The notes: generated by a model from the letters alone, not told the origin. Counted from the first letter of the stretch, positions 23,063 to 37,448 are shown. The stretch: 64,000 bases of DNA from Cristatella mucedo (GCA_009760855.2 WPIO01000105.1:496001-560000); one strand, 5' to 3'. Made by a program: numbers and translations.

Positions 23063-24314
23063 ACGCATATAGGGCAATGCTGTGACCGGCTGCATCGTTG
23101 TCTTAAGCAATCAAAGTAAGACAAAATCAGACCCTCGTTAGCTCGCTATCAAATAAAAACTTCTGAAGAACAGCAGTATCGACAGTACTGGTACTTTTAC
23201 AGAATTCGGAAACGCTGACACCTATGTCGCCTTTCCCTCCGTTTTCGCGAAAATTCGTGGGTGTGCCGACTTCCTGTTGCGTTCGCACTGTCGGCCGTGT
23301 GTGAGTGCGCGTGGCGTGCGTTCGCAAACGTGCATGCCTTGCTTGCGAACGGAAGGTGATCGCGCACAGAGGGCTTGTGGGTGAAGGACCTGGCCTTAGA
23401 CGAGCAACTCTTCCTCACTGCAGTCAATGCATTGGCCCAGAACAGAACTGTACAGAGTTTAGCCGAGGCAAGATCGTGCCGCATCCGACAGCTCAGGGAG
23501 CCGAAAGTAAAAGCGTGGGACAGCATCGAACTCTGTTGGCCTGGTCCGCTCTTTAGCGCCCCGTCTCCTCGTGGAACAATGTTTTTCACAATGAACGGCT
23601 CGGAACCACGAGAGCCGTTCGTGCGAGGAGAGTCGTCTGCAAGAGGCTCTCCACAGCGAAGTTACGATTCATAGGGCGTAACCGCAAACTTCCAAACGCA
23701 TCCGCGAGCTCGCTTCATGTCCTTCACGACCTTCTGCCGGACGGGGACCTTCTGCTGCTTCGGAATCGCATCGCCGACGTGTAGCAGTGCAGCTCGCCTC
23801 GCTCCTGCAGCGCTCCGACCAGCGCACCGCCCACCAAAGCGGCGGTCTCTGGCAAACTCGGCGGAAGCGCCGGTGCGAAACCCGGCCGACGGTGCACGCC
23901 CACGCCGCCGCCGCGTTGGGGGCCGCCCGTCTCGCCAATGCGCTGACGCATGAGACAAGCACCCCTTCTCTCGGCACCGGAGTGCTCGCGCGAGCTTCCG
24001 CCGGCGACGGCGGTCGACTTCTGCGTACGGTCGTGGCGCTGGGCGTGCGTTGTTTGCAAGAAGGGTCATTCGCAGTGGCCCCAGAAATGCCCGCTGTACT
24101 CCGATCGCACGCGAGAGCATCGTCTTCGCCCAGTTCGGCACGAAAAAAGAGCCAGCGCCGACCCACGGAAAGCACTGGGGGCTCGCGTTCTGCTCGGCGA
24201 CGGGCGAGTGTGTCTCGCTCTCGTGAAAAGTCGGTCCGCCGGGGTGCCTCGCACCGGCAGCGGAGCTGCACAGTAAGGAGCGGTGAAGCAACAGAGCTGA
24301 GTAGTGAGTCGTGT
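23063..24314. other. GC-rich DNA with overlapping frames, no recognised gene
   Basis: Several long frames on both strands (23662-24699 minus, 23787-24341 plus, 23950-24276 plus) overlap one another in GC-rich DNA. None shows a domain I recognise. The minus frame's serine and proline runs come from the GAG repeat next door. Confidence 0.3.
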
Positions 24315-24653
24315 GAGGAGGAGGAGGAGAAGGAGGAGTAGGAGGAGGAGGAGAAGGAGGAAGAGAAGGAGGAGGAGGAGGAGGAGGAGGAGGAGGAGGA
24401 GGAGGAGGAGGAGGAGGAGGAGGAGGAGGAGGAAGAGGAGGAGGAGGAGGAGGAGGAGGAGGAGGAGAGGAGGAGGAGGAGGAGAGGAGGAGGAGGAGGA
24501 GGAGAAGGAGGGGAGGAGGAGGAGGAGGAGGAGGAGGAGAAGAGGAGGAGGAGGAGGAGGAGGAGGAGGAGGAGGAGGAAGAGGAGGAGGAGAAGGAGGA
24601 GGAGGAGGAGGAGGAGGAGGAGGAGTAGGAGGAGGAGGAGGAGGAGGAGGAGA
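24315..24653. repeat. (GGA)n purine trinucleotide array
   Basis: About 340 bases of GAG/GGA triplets with scattered GAA and TAG interruptions. The purines are on the plus strand. Confidence 0.96.
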
Positions 24654-25328
24654 ATGACTGGTGACGAGGCGCCGCACTAGTCTCGCCGCTTCCCAACAAC
24701 CGAGATTGGTGAGGTCAGTATGTGAAGACAGGTGAGCCGAGCATGCTGGAGGTTCGACACGAGTTTAAAGCTTTAAGGACTCACGAACGTCCCGCGTTCG
24801 TGAATAACGCTGGCCGCATCGACGGCTCTCCTGCGTCGGTCGCGGCGTGCCCGTCGGGCTAGTGGCAGGGGCCGCAGTCGACCCAGCGAACGCAGTGCGT
24901 CAGTGTCCATTAGTGTCGGCTAGGCTATTAACCGCTCGTGACGTGCTGCGGTAGGTAGCCGGAGCGTGCTTCGCCGCCGCCGCCGCGAAGCTGCGAAGCT
25001 TCAGGCGGCGCTCGGCCCCACGGCGAAAAGAGCCAGCGTGAAAAGGGGCGCGGTAAAAGGGCCTGACAGAGGTGCCTGATAGAGAGGCGGCAAAGCGTAC
25101 TGTCTCCATACTTTCATCTGCGAATTGACGCAAAGTGGGCAGCTGCAGGGTGCGACACGCTCAGTTAAGGTCGCGTCAGCTGGTGATTTCAGGGTTGAGA
25201 GTAAAAAGAGCAAGTGAGCCTGAGAGCTCGTGTTAGATTGACAGACTGTAGAGAGAAGTAGATTGGAGTGAGTGAGGAGCAGGCTGGCGAGCGAATGGGG
25301 GGGGGGGAGAGAGAGAGAGATCGCGTAG
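24654..25328. other. GC-rich DNA without recognised gene
   Basis: No domain is recognised. A G-run followed by a short GA tract lies at 25297-25320, just before the minisatellite. Confidence 0.35.
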
Positions 25329-26130
25329 ACAGACCAGACAAGAAAAGACAGACAAGACAAGACAGACAAGACAGACAAGACAGACAAGACAGACAAGACA
25401 GACAAGACAGACAAGACAGACAAGACAGACAAGACAGACAAGACAGACAAGACAGACAAGACAGACAAGACAGACAAGACAGACAAGACAGACAAGACAA
25501 GACAGACAAGACAGACAGACAAGACAGACAGACAAGACAGACAAGACAGACAAGACAGACAAGACAGACAAGACAGACAAGACAGACAAGACAGACAAGA
25601 CAGACAAGACAGACAAGACAGACAAGACAGACAAGACAGACAAGACAGACAAGACAGACAAGACAGACAAGACAGACAAGACAGACAAGACAGACAAGAC
25701 AGACAAGACAGACAAGACAGACAGACAAGACAGACAAGACAGACAAGACAGACAAGACAGACAAGACAGACAGACAAGACAGACAGACAAAACAAGACAA
25801 GACAGACAAGACAGACAAGACAGACAAGACAGACAAGACAGACAAGACAGACAAAACACAAGACAGACAAGACAGAAAGACAGACAAGACAGACAAGACA
25901 AGACAGACAAGACAGACAAGACAGACAAGACAGACAAGACAGACAAGACAGACAAGACAGACAAGACAGACAAGACAGACAAGACAGACAGACAAGACAG
26001 ACAAGACAGACAAGACAGACAAGACAGACAAGACAGACAAAGACCAGACAAGATAGACAAAGACCAGACAGATCAGACAGATCAGACAGATCAGACAGAC
26101 ATACAGGCAGACAGACAGACATAAAGGCAG
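25329..26130. repeat. Minisatellite of 9-bp unit (acaagacag)n
   Basis: About 0.8 kb of a 9-base unit, acaagacag, with variants that insert an extra 'acag' or 'acaag' and a few single-base changes. The right edge degrades to 'gatcagaca' and 'gacagacata' units. Because 9 is a multiple of 3 and the unit has no T on the plus strand, several frames stay open on both strands. The resulting CLVCLV- or TRQTRQ-type frames are not proteins. Confidence 0.95.
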
Positions 26131-27206
26131 ACAGACATATAGATCGATAGATAGAGGGGTGGTTTAGTCGCTGTACTGATTAAAAACAGCTAAGAGCATA
26201 TATCCGGACTGGATGGCCATCTGCCGGGCATGGCTGTGTGCAAGGTCAACGTGGATTGAGGCGAGCGCCAGCCTTACCTGTATACGAAAAAACTCTAGGT
26301 GAAAACAGCTTGGGGCGATTCCATGTTCACTCTGCATTCAAGTCCTTCAGCCCGACTGCTGCTTAGTTGGCTTAAGAGCACTGTTTGGTGCCACACACCT
26401 CGCTTAGGCTCGAACCTTCGGCGAAGGGAGGATTAGGCGGCAGATTCGCCGTGGGTAAGACCGCTTCGGAAGCCCACCGCCGAGGAAGATCCCACCGAGG
26501 AAGATCCCACCGATCATTATCGCTTCCTCGCCCTAAGCGCCTCAAAACAAGCCTCTCGAACCTGTGAATTTGAGGCAGCAGCCGTATATTTATGACTAAA
26601 ATTTCGGCCACGGAGAGGATTCGAACCTAGTCCCAGGGAGTTCGGAGCAGACCGTGAGCAACAGCCTGAACTGTCTCCCGTAATTGATGAGGGCAGCCGC
26701 ATTGCGGCGTTAGGTAGATCACAGCGATTGTGCAGTGCCGGGCACGCTGCCGCCGCCGCCGCCGGGATCGAGGTGAGTCGCTCGCGATTGGACAAGCGCC
26801 GCAGAGCTCGTCGGCCGATCCGCAAAGCCCAGCGGACACGCACCCTCCCAATCAGCGCCCATCGCTGCAGGCGGCCATTAGCGCACAGCCCGGCGGCGCT
26901 CAGAAATTGCGGCAGACGCTCGGCCGAAAAACCTGCTGCCAAGTCACCGACGACCGCACAGCGGCAATCTCCAGTCGCGTCGAACGTCGAGCTATCGCAG
27001 CTCGCTTGGCACGCCTGGCACGTGGCCGCCGTGGGCGCCGCCGCCACCCCTCCCGGGCAAAAGTTCCTGGCGATGAGACCGGTGCAGTATACTGCGGCAG
27101 GTAAGAGAAAGGTGGGGAAGCTGTAATGTATCTGCGTCTGCAGCCCCCCACGCAGCCGCAAGGACCAAGTGGGTGGCACGCTTTCGAGGTCCCTATAGCG
27201 CACTAT
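26131..27206. other. Mixed DNA, partly CpG-rich, probable intron of the 27.5-kb gene
   Basis: It lies downstream of the splice donor at 27489 on the minus strand, so it would be intronic if that gene is real. The frames at 26728-27126 (plus) and 26517-27488 (minus) show no domain. No second exon of the gene is recognisable. Confidence 0.35.
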
Positions 27207-27445
27207 AAGCCTTTCGGTGCACATGCGGCAGCCAACGGGCTCGATCTCGCGAAACAAACAGAAAGCGAGAAGCCAGGCTGAATGAGTCGAGAGAGGCAGT
27301 CGTCGAGGAAGTGACGCAGTGAAGCGGCGGCTCGGCAAGGCTGGAGAGGGTATGCATGCCTCTGCAGTCGGCAGCAGGAGAGGAGACGTCGTGGCGCAGG
27401 AATTGCGGAAGTGGGTTCCATATGCAGAGCAAAAGCGTCCGGCGA
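27207..27445 (-). mobile_element. LINE-B 3' fragment
   Basis: The minus strand follows the LINE-B C-terminus and 3' UTR ('cggaattgc'-type blocks near 27410, 'gcagtcggcagcaggagag' at 27363-27381, 'ggtgcacatgcggcagccaa' near 27216). It is more GC-rich than its relatives. It lies in the presumed first intron, only about 45 bases below the donor. Confidence 0.7.
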
Positions 27446-27488
27446 GGCGCCTCCGCGGCGCGACGAAAAGACGGCCGCGTGGCTTTAC

Positions 27489-27675
27489 CTGCTGAGCTAG
27501 AACCGCACCGGGGGCTCGGTCGGCTGCGTCGCGTCCAGCGGCGACAGAGAACGCGTCGAGCTGACGGCGAATCTCCGCCATCGCCTCCTTGTTGTAGCCG
27601 GTCCTACCGCCGCCGCCGCCGCCACTGCCGGCAGCTCCTCCTGCACCGCCGCCTCCGTCTGGCTTCGTATGCGCA

Positions 27676-27713
<38 letters not shown>

Positions 27714-27827
27714 CAGCTCGGCATCGGCCTTACTTTTACGCAAATGGCTCAGATTGTTGCGTATATTCTCGAGCATCTGCCTCTTCCTTTCCGGCAGCAG
27801 CACGGGACGCCGGCTGTCGCGTTGCAT
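27489..27827 (-). CDS. First coding exon of a LATS/Warts-like kinase (N-terminus only)
   Basis: LATS/Warts is the NDR-family Ser/Thr kinase of the Hippo pathway; it phosphorylates YAP/Yorkie. This exon would supply only its N-terminus. The 113 codons start at ATG 27827-27825. Residues 15-27 read KRQMLENIRNNLS and residues 78-93 read YNKEAMAEIRRQLDAF. From family knowledge, LATS proteins begin with such a pair of 'RQ-L--IR--L' and 'K-AL-EIR--L-PF' segments (the LATS conserved N-terminal region). Between them lie an 11-alanine run (39-49) and Gly-rich DNA-repeat-encoded sequence. The exon ends CTCAGCAG followed by GTAAAG, a near-perfect donor in phase 0. The frame continues past it to 26517 but turns into LINE-B and low-similarity sequence, which supports the splice. 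Kinase, UBA and MOB-binding exons are not seen in this window. A different gene with a chance resemblance is possible. Confidence 0.6.
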
Positions 27828-28029
27828 GTCGGACAGGTCTACACGACGGGCTGCAGCGCTAGTAACAGAAGGCGGCCCTAGGGAAAGACGTCGCCGGCCG
27901 CTGGCGATCGCCGCCAGCCGCTCGCGATGACCCCACTAGCCGCAGGGTTCGGGCCGCAAGACCCACAGGCCAAGAGTCCAAGCAAGGGGCCTGGCAAGCA
28001 AGGCGCAGCGCGCGAGAGTAAATGTAGGG

Positions 28030-28312
<283 letters not shown>

Positions 28313-28592
28313 CGCAGTAAACGCGGTGCGCCGAGAGTAGCCGAGCGTTTGGTAATACCCAAAGTCTAGCGGGCGGTTCGACGCGTCCTCGGCTACGGCT
28401 GACAGGCGCGGCGGAGCAGCGCCGTGCTGGAGCACGCTCGCCGAGGCGTCCCGCACCCTGGGCTCTCCCATCCCCTCGAGCCGGTGCACGACGCCGTTGC
28501 AGGCAATTGTGTCGAGCAGGCGTCATCACGCGCGCTAGAGATACAGATGGATAGATGTATATACAGATAGGCAGGCATAGAGCGAGCGAGCG

Positions 28593-28593
<1 letters not shown>

Positions 28594-28659
<66 letters not shown>
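28594..28659. repeat. (GA)n microsatellite
   Basis: A short GA array with purines on the plus strand. Confidence 0.95.
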
Positions 28660-28660
<1 letters not shown>

Positions 28661-29360
28661 GAAGCAGTTGCCCTGAGCCCGTGAAATCCAGCTGACCCTC
28701 CACGAGCGGCGCCGCAATAGCGGACCCTGGCGAGTCCGCGCCCCACCCAAAGGCCGGCGCCCCGGCGGTCGGCCGCCGGGGCGCCGACGTACGGCGCGCG
28801 CAAGACCCGCGTCTCTGCGCAAGTCCTTTCCCCTAGACAGTGGATCGCCGCCTCGAGTGCACAGCGTTTCGGCTTACCGGCGGATGACTGACACTCTCCG
28901 GGCGGCGAAAGCGCCGCGACGGCGCTCGGCACGAGAGCTTCCCAACCGCCTGGCGCGCGCTCTGTAACCCCTGCCTCCCGCGGGCCGGGTGGAGAGCGGT
29001 GCGTGCCATTTGAATTGTGGGAAATACCTGAGGTTAAAGACCGCAGGCGCGCGTGTGCCGCAAATTAAGGCTGCCGCTGACGGATGCGCCGCCGCTGCGC
29101 GAGGCCGGGCGGCCGGGCAGGCGTCCGGACGCGCACCCCGCCCCTCCCCCCGACGACGCCGCGCTCGTCGCCGAGCGTGGTTAGTGAGCGGGGCGACTGC
29201 GGACATGGCTGGTGGGGGCTGGTGGGGGAGGGGCGCGGCGGCGGTGGATGCGCTGCGTTCTGACTAGCGATCTAGCACCACCCCTCGACCCCCCACCCCA
29301 GTGGCTTCTGCGCCTCCCACCCGCCTCGTCGGCCCCCCCAGCCTCGTCCCGAAACGCCTC

Positions 29361-29450
29361 GGCAGCGGCGGCGGCGGCGACGGTGGCGGCGGCGGCGGCG
29401 GCGACGGCGGCGGCGGCGGCGGCGACGGCGGCGGCGGCGGCGGCGGCGAT

Positions 29451-29490
<40 letters not shown>
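29361..29490. repeat. (GGC)n / (GGCGAC)n array
   Basis: CpG-rich trinucleotide and hexanucleotide repeats. They account for the poly-Ala, poly-Gly and poly-Pro frames on both strands. Confidence 0.95.
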
Positions 29491-29954
29491 GCTGGTTCAG
29501 GCCACGAAGCGGCGCGCATTCGAACTCGACGTCGATTTTCGCACACACACCTGAAAGCCAACCGCGCCACCGCTAGCCGCCCAGCCTGTCCGCGTCGGAT
29601 TGATTCAGCGTGGACGCGGGCTTCTGCTCGCCAGCTCAGGTCAGGTCAGGTCAGGCCTGCAGTCACTGGGTTAGCCGCTGCCGTAGCGCACCGCCGCCGC
29701 CGCTGCTAAGACTCACTGGCTCCCTATCGAGCAATATGACAAAAATCCCTATCGCGCAAATATGACAAAATAAGTTTTAATTTGCTAAAATACCACTCAC
29801 ATCAGGCTATTGATGCTGCAACCACAGAAGAATTTGAAGAGAAATGCGTTAATTCGGAAATGAAACACATCATCTTGTGCAACAACGTAAGGTAGAAGAT
29901 CCACTGGAGTTTGAAGAAAATCTCGGTTTCTTTTTCTAAAGTTACCTTTAACCC

Positions 29955-30095
29955 TACGACCACATCAGCTCCACAGTAAATCTGTATACTTTCAGCCAAG
30001 CAAAATTGCTAAAATTCGGGCATGTATAAATAGGGACAGAGAATCCGTGGTGAAATATTGACTCCTGACATCCCGTATTTACGTCTGTAAGGGTA
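29955..30095 (+). mobile_element. LINE-A small decayed fragment
   Basis: The bases 'gaccacatcagctccacagt' through 'tgctaaaattcgggcatgta' to 'gacatcccgtatttacgtct' match the post-RT part of LINE-A. It borders the hAT-like pseudogene on its low-coordinate side. Confidence 0.75.
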
Positions 30096-30099
30096 AATT

Positions 30100-31810
30100 T
30101 TTAATTCACGTCCTAAGCATCGTTTTGTAATATTTAAACTCTGTTATTAATCTTTTGCCCTTTACGTCGGAGTAGTAAAAATCCAAAATCTAAGCAACTT
30201 TCGCGAAACATGTAGGTATCCGTTTGAGAGAGAAGAGTTTTTACATTCAGCACGAATCCAAATTTTATGTCTACGTCCTATAACCTAAAAAATCGTGTCG
30301 ATATTTCTTGTTGAAGACGATCGCTCATGCTTTTTATGACATGGATACTTTCTTCCTCGGCTGTAAGTCCGGGAGTCTATTGCGTGTTATCTCCCGCGCA
30401 TCCTCTTATGTCACCTTACTCTTCTCTCAATTGCAATGCCCCAAGCTGCGCATTTGTCTTTGACTATTTTCGCAACATCTCTCATATCACTTAAAAATTT
30501 CGATTAGTTCTCGTTTCAGGGATTCGAGATCAGCAGCTGCTTCTCTAAAATTCATCGTAGGGACCTGCAATCATTTCTAGATTACGTCAATTTTGCCGAG
30601 AGTAGTGTTCCAGTAAAACTATAAAATTAAAGTCTTGTGTGTTTGAAAGGAACTGTGCTGCGTCACTTCTGGCTTCAGAACTCATTGGTGGGTCTTTGAC
30701 ATGCTTTTTAGCAGCTCTAAAAGTTTTTCAAGCTCTTAACATATTATTATATATTTTATTATGTATATATATATATATATATATATATTCATATACTATA
30801 TATTATTCATAGCTCTGACAGCTAGGCTACACCCCGTGTGTCGGATTCCGGCTCGCTGTTAAAAGGCAGTACTCTTTTTGATTTATCCCAAAAAAATGTC
30901 GAACGAGAAAAAATTAACACTTCAGACTGTCCCAAACAAACAATATTATGACCACTGGATTCTGCTTAGCAGACTTTACCATTGCTAAATTTAAACTGTT
31001 GCTGTCGCGGTTGACAAACAACGCTTGTGGATTTTTGGCACACATTCGCTGTTGACGGTCGGACATGTGTCCTGTCATCACAGCAGCATTTTCATAGCAC
31101 TGTGAAAAACAGTTGGTTGACCAAGGAGATGTTGCAGAATTTAAAAATCTCTAGGATAACCTCTTCAAGGCTTGCTGCATCTTTTGCGTGTTCATAAAAT
31201 AAACATAGACGTGCTTCTGTAATCAGAACTTTGTTTATTTTCAAAATCCACACCGAATTATCTCATTACTCCGGCAAGCTGTTCCCGATGTCCCAGATCG
31301 GCAGCTGAATCGACCAAGGTACCGAAGTACTTTATTTTTGTGTATTTGATAATAACTTCGTTTTATAGCTGCTGCAAGTAGGTGGATGAATTCATTTTGA
31401 ATTTTGGGGGACAAATACGAGTTCAACTTCCTTCCATGTAGCAAAAGCTATGCGATGGCTCAAACTGTTTTCATATAACCGTAGCTTTTCTGATCATTTC
31501 CACTTTTTGAATCCATCAGTTAGCTCAAGCGATGATCAAAAGTTTCAACTTGATGATATAAACATGTTTGGCAGAAAAAACATTAGGCAGCTTTATAAAT
31601 TGATGAATATAATAGCCATGCTAGATTCAATTCATCTCCATCTGGAAACCGATATTTTAACCAGGTTGATGTAACTGGACGTTCACGGGTTACTGATGGT
31701 AGACTGCTTGTGTTGAAAATGACACGATCCGCGAGTGATCGTTTCGGTACGATGAATTGGGGGGAGATCGCATTGGTGCTACGATACAATACTGTGAGTA
31801 GCAATCGTGA
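30100..31810 (-). pseudogene. hAT-type (ZMYM1-like) transposase, decayed
   Basis: Pieces in several minus frames follow the usual order of ZMYM1-like hAT proteins. At 31583-31804 a TTF-type zinc-finger N-terminus has WLKYRFPDGDELNLAWLLYS. GFKKWK and ENSLSHR...WKEVEL follow near 31430-31530. At about 31240-31330 comes YFGTLVDSAADLGHREQL, which resembles the 'VDST.D.SH..QL' catalytic block. At about 30960-31110 comes CYENAAVMTGHMSDRQQRMC followed by a 'SLNLA' block. Fragments that fit the later helical part lie down to about 30100. There are many stops and frameshifts, and the DNA between the zinc finger and the VDS block is shortened. Terminal repeats were not found. Domain identity rests on remembered family wording. 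Confidence 0.7.
30764..30789. repeat. (AT)n microsatellite
   Basis: A short AT run inside the decayed transposase. Confidence 0.9.
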
Positions 31811-32486
31811 AGGGGTTCCGTCAGAGCAGGGTTAAGCCGTCGTGCGACTTTGGGTCGGTCTTCGTTTGTTGATGATCAATTCACGTACTCCAGCAACAAC
31901 AAATGCATCTAGGAATGCATTTGGAATACAATAGCGCAACGATAATAGGCAAAAGCATGATCGCACCTAGCGAGCAGCGCCGCAGCAGTCCGAATCTCTG
32001 CCGGCTGCCTCTGGCGTGCTCTATGACCTTCCTTTATCGCCCTAACGACTGACCCAGCTGGGTGCTGAGCCCACGACTGGCTCAGCGGTTGAGCTAACGA
32101 TGCACCCTGCTGTGTGCCAAGCCCACATCCGGTAAGGCCTGGGAGACGGACGCTGCAACTTCCTACTCGATTTCTTTGAGCTCAGAGTATCATACTGCTC
32201 AGCAATGTCTTCGCTAGATGTGAATAAACACTTTTTTTCAAAGTATCGGGCACCCATTTTTGCGCCCCTTGATCCTACGCCGGGGTCATATGCCCCCTTC
32301 GGTAGGCCACTGCTTGTCAGTAACACTTGGTTATTTACTTCTCCTTCTGCGAGCTGTTAAGTACGCGGGTAGAGATTTCTTATCGTACGCCCTGGTTTGG
32401 CCCAGGGGTCAATAATAATAGCAGTAGCACATTGGCACAGTTTAGGCCCTCGCCTTTAAGACCAAGGCTAGGGTAAATGCTTATAG
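31811..32486. other. Intergenic DNA with old repeat remnants
   Basis: The stretch 32215-32320 ('tttgcgccccttgatcctac', 'catatgcccccttcggtagg', 'ccactgc') looks like the end of a dispersed repeat, but I cannot name it. There are no genes. Confidence 0.35.
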
Positions 32487-32653
32487 TTAGCCGTGATGGC
32501 ACACTAGGTAAGGCGGTTGCTCTCCACAACCTCGGTCCCGAGATCGTGGGTTCGAATCCTGCGGGTGGCAATCCTTTATTGCCACTGCAAGAGGTGGAGA
32601 TAGCCTTAGTGCTCTTCTGGCTCTAAATAAAAAGAGACCTGATAAATCAGGTT
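32487..32653 (+). mobile_element. SINE2 (second tRNA-derived SINE family)
   Basis: The head has an A-box-like 'gtgatggcacactaggtaag' and a near-consensus B box, 'gggttcgaatcc' (32550-32561). The body reads 'atcctttattgccactgcaa' and ends in an A-rich, AGACC-type tail. It shares this layout with the copies at 37603-37754 and 63213-63401. Confidence 0.88.
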
Positions 32654-33685
32654 GTATCGATTTCATTTGATAACCGAATTATAAACTATATGAAATGGAT
32701 TATTATTGTTATCATATGTTGCCTGAAAATATACACAGTAGTTGTCTCTCTACTAAGACTGGCCAATATACTTCTAAGGCCCTGATAAAATTGCGGCGTA
32801 AGCGAACAGCCATGCTAGCGGGAGACCGGGTATAAGGATCGAATGAGATCAGCTTGTAATCGAATCGTGTCGACGTGAACGTCAACAATGTCGTTCTGCG
32901 TTCGTTGGTTTGAGTGGCACACGGCCACTAGCCGCAAGGATAGCCGTACGACTGGCCAAATTCGCGAGGCGCGGCTCCGAAACCTTCGGCGGCGCTGCTA
33001 GAAACATTCACGCGCTCGCATTGGAGCGTACGGCACGGGATTTCGAGTTGCTTACCGCATGTCAGCCGACACATCGGAGCCCACTCCCTGCAAGATCGCG
33101 CGAGCATACGCGGACTCTGAATGATCGATCGCGTGGACGCATCATGTACGCTTTCACTTGAAACGTGGCTTCCTGCCGGCGCGTCGCAAGTTGAAATAGA
33201 GCTGCCTGCTAGCTGTCGGCGCAGACGCGCATGCGTCGTTTATTCGTCTCGGGATGCGCTCTAGTCGGTTGCCAATTACTACTTTTTCAGCCGTAAGTAG
33301 CTTATCTGACGCAAGCTGTTTGCTGAGGCTGTACAAATTATAGGCACACTCGAGTTACCAATGCATACACGTCTAACGTGAGTGAACGACGGAGGCTTGA
33401 GCTGGCTAACTTTATTTTCCATGAACTGATTTCTTAATTGAAGATGGTAGCTGCCTGCGAGTAGCAAGGTGGCGAGTGCCCTTCAACCTGTCACCATGGC
33501 AAGGAGAAGAAACGACCATTCAGTGGCGGCATTTCTTTTTAAAGAGGCTATTAAAGTGGCGGGGAGTAGGACGAGCTGCGAGTAGGGGGCGGAGAAAGCC
33601 GATCTGCTCAGCCGTCCCCGGCTCCTCAGCTTGGTTTCCGACGATGGCGGCTTAAAGACATATGCTTTAATGGTCTCAGAGGAGC
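32654..33685. other. Intergenic DNA without recognised gene
   Basis: Frames at 32910-33161 (plus) and 33154-33336 (minus) have no known motif. A CpG-richer patch lies near 33560-33650. Confidence 0.35.
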
Positions 33686-34545
33686 TCGAAATCTAGGTGT
33701 CATATTCCAAAGCGACCTCTCGTTAGACGACCATATCAGCTCCACAGTCAAATCTGCATTTTTTCAGCTTCATAACATAGCTAAAATTCGGGCTTGCTTA
33801 GATAAGGATACCACGTCCAAGTTGGTCCATGCATTCGTGACATCTCGTCTCGACTTCTGCAACTCACTGCTTACTAGTCTACCAGCATGTGCGATCAGGC
33901 GATTGCAGCTGGTGCAAAACTCTGCAGCTAGGCTTGTCTGTCGTGAGCGTCGCAGTTGCCACATTACTCCACTTCTCGCCGACCTGCACTGGCTACCAGT
34001 CAAGCAACGGATTGACTTCAAGGTTTTGTCGCTCACTTTTAGGTCCCTTCATTCTATGGCTCCAGCCTATCTTTCAGATATACTACCCCATCAGGCCAAG
34101 CATCGTACCACCCGCTTTTCGGAATCCAACAGTCTACAAATACCTCGTACAAACCTTAAATCCTTTGGAGACCGTGCATTTAGTTCGTATGCTTCCAAAG
34201 CCTGGAACTCCCTCCCGACCTGCGTCAGAACATCCGCTGACCTGACCACATTTAAAAGGAACTTAAAAACACACCTATTTAGGACAGCATTTAGTGGGTC
34301 CCTGTGATTCGTCCTTCACGTGCTTATTCGCGCTGACACTGTGCATGCTGCCACTAACCACATTTGCATGCCGACCCTGTGCATGTAACCAATAACCATA
34401 TTATTCATTTTGTTTGTTTTTCAAGCATGATTTTACTTACCATTCAATTGCATTTCCCTTTGCAGCAAATGTAAAGCGCCTAGAAGGAGATTAAGTTCTC
34501 TGAGGGCGCTTTATCGAGTACATTATTATTATTATTATTATTATT
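33686..34545 (+). mobile_element. LINE-A C-terminal copy with intact partial frame
   Basis: The frame is open from about 33686 to 34307, from ARNLGVIFQ through VKQRIDFKVLSLTFRSLHS and SYASKAWNSLP to the stop after FSGSL. The LINE-A 3' UTR and a clean (TTA)n tail follow. It closely resembles the 54-55 kb copy. It is 5'-truncated downstream of the RT palm, so it has no catalytic residues. Confidence 0.92.
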
Positions 34546-34849
34546 ATAGAGGGCAGGCCTACACTCGAAATGTCCGGCAGCGGATGAGCTTTTACGGGCG
34601 TACGCCGGCCAAGGCAGAGTGGAAGCAAATAGCGTAGATATCTGGACTGCCTTTGGTTATTGTTGGGCGCGCAGCGCGCAAGGTCCTTTTTGTTGACGCT
34701 CGGATACCGCCGCAATTTCCGGAAGAAAATTTCAGTGCGACAACCGGTGGAGGAATGGGCAGACAACGTGAGATGAGACGTACGCGCGGGGAAGAGAAAT
34801 AGAGCGAGCGTGAAGGAGAAAGACAGAGGGAGATTGTGAGACATAAGGA
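34546..34849. other. Short unique stretch
   Basis: About 300 bases between the LINE-A tail and the large GA array. Nothing is recognised. Confidence 0.4.

Positions 34850-37448
<2,599 letters not shown>

Noticed and set aside
23662-24699. 345-codon minus-strand frame with Ser and Pro runs
   Set aside because: The first half is the GGA array and the second half overlaps other GC-rich frames on both strands. No domain is visible.
25001-26122. Long minus-strand frames of CLVCLV/LSVLSV type (up to 373 codons)
   Set aside because: They exist because a 9-base unit without stops is repeated. Several frames on both strands are open at once, so they are not evidence of a protein.
25329-26130. CRISPR-like array
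   Set aside because: Units are 9 bases with no unique spacers, in a eukaryotic context. It is an ordinary minisatellite.
26517-27488. The part of the 436-codon minus frame beyond the splice donor
   Set aside because: It runs through a LINE-B fragment and GC-rich DNA with no conserved motif. The donor at 27489 explains the end of the coding exon.
29638-29656. TCAGG tandem repeat as a telomere-like motif
   Set aside because: Only about four units inside a CpG-rich block. TCAGG is known as a telomere unit in some beetles, but this is far too short to support that here.
29181-29709. Poly-Ala, poly-Gly and poly-Pro frames
   Set aside because: Products of the GGC/GGCGAC repeat. All frames are open and none has unique sequence with a domain.
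32487-32653. Functional tRNA gene
   Set aside because: The B box is good but the head is followed by a repeated body and tail shared with other copies. It is a SINE. The same holds for the SINE1 heads.
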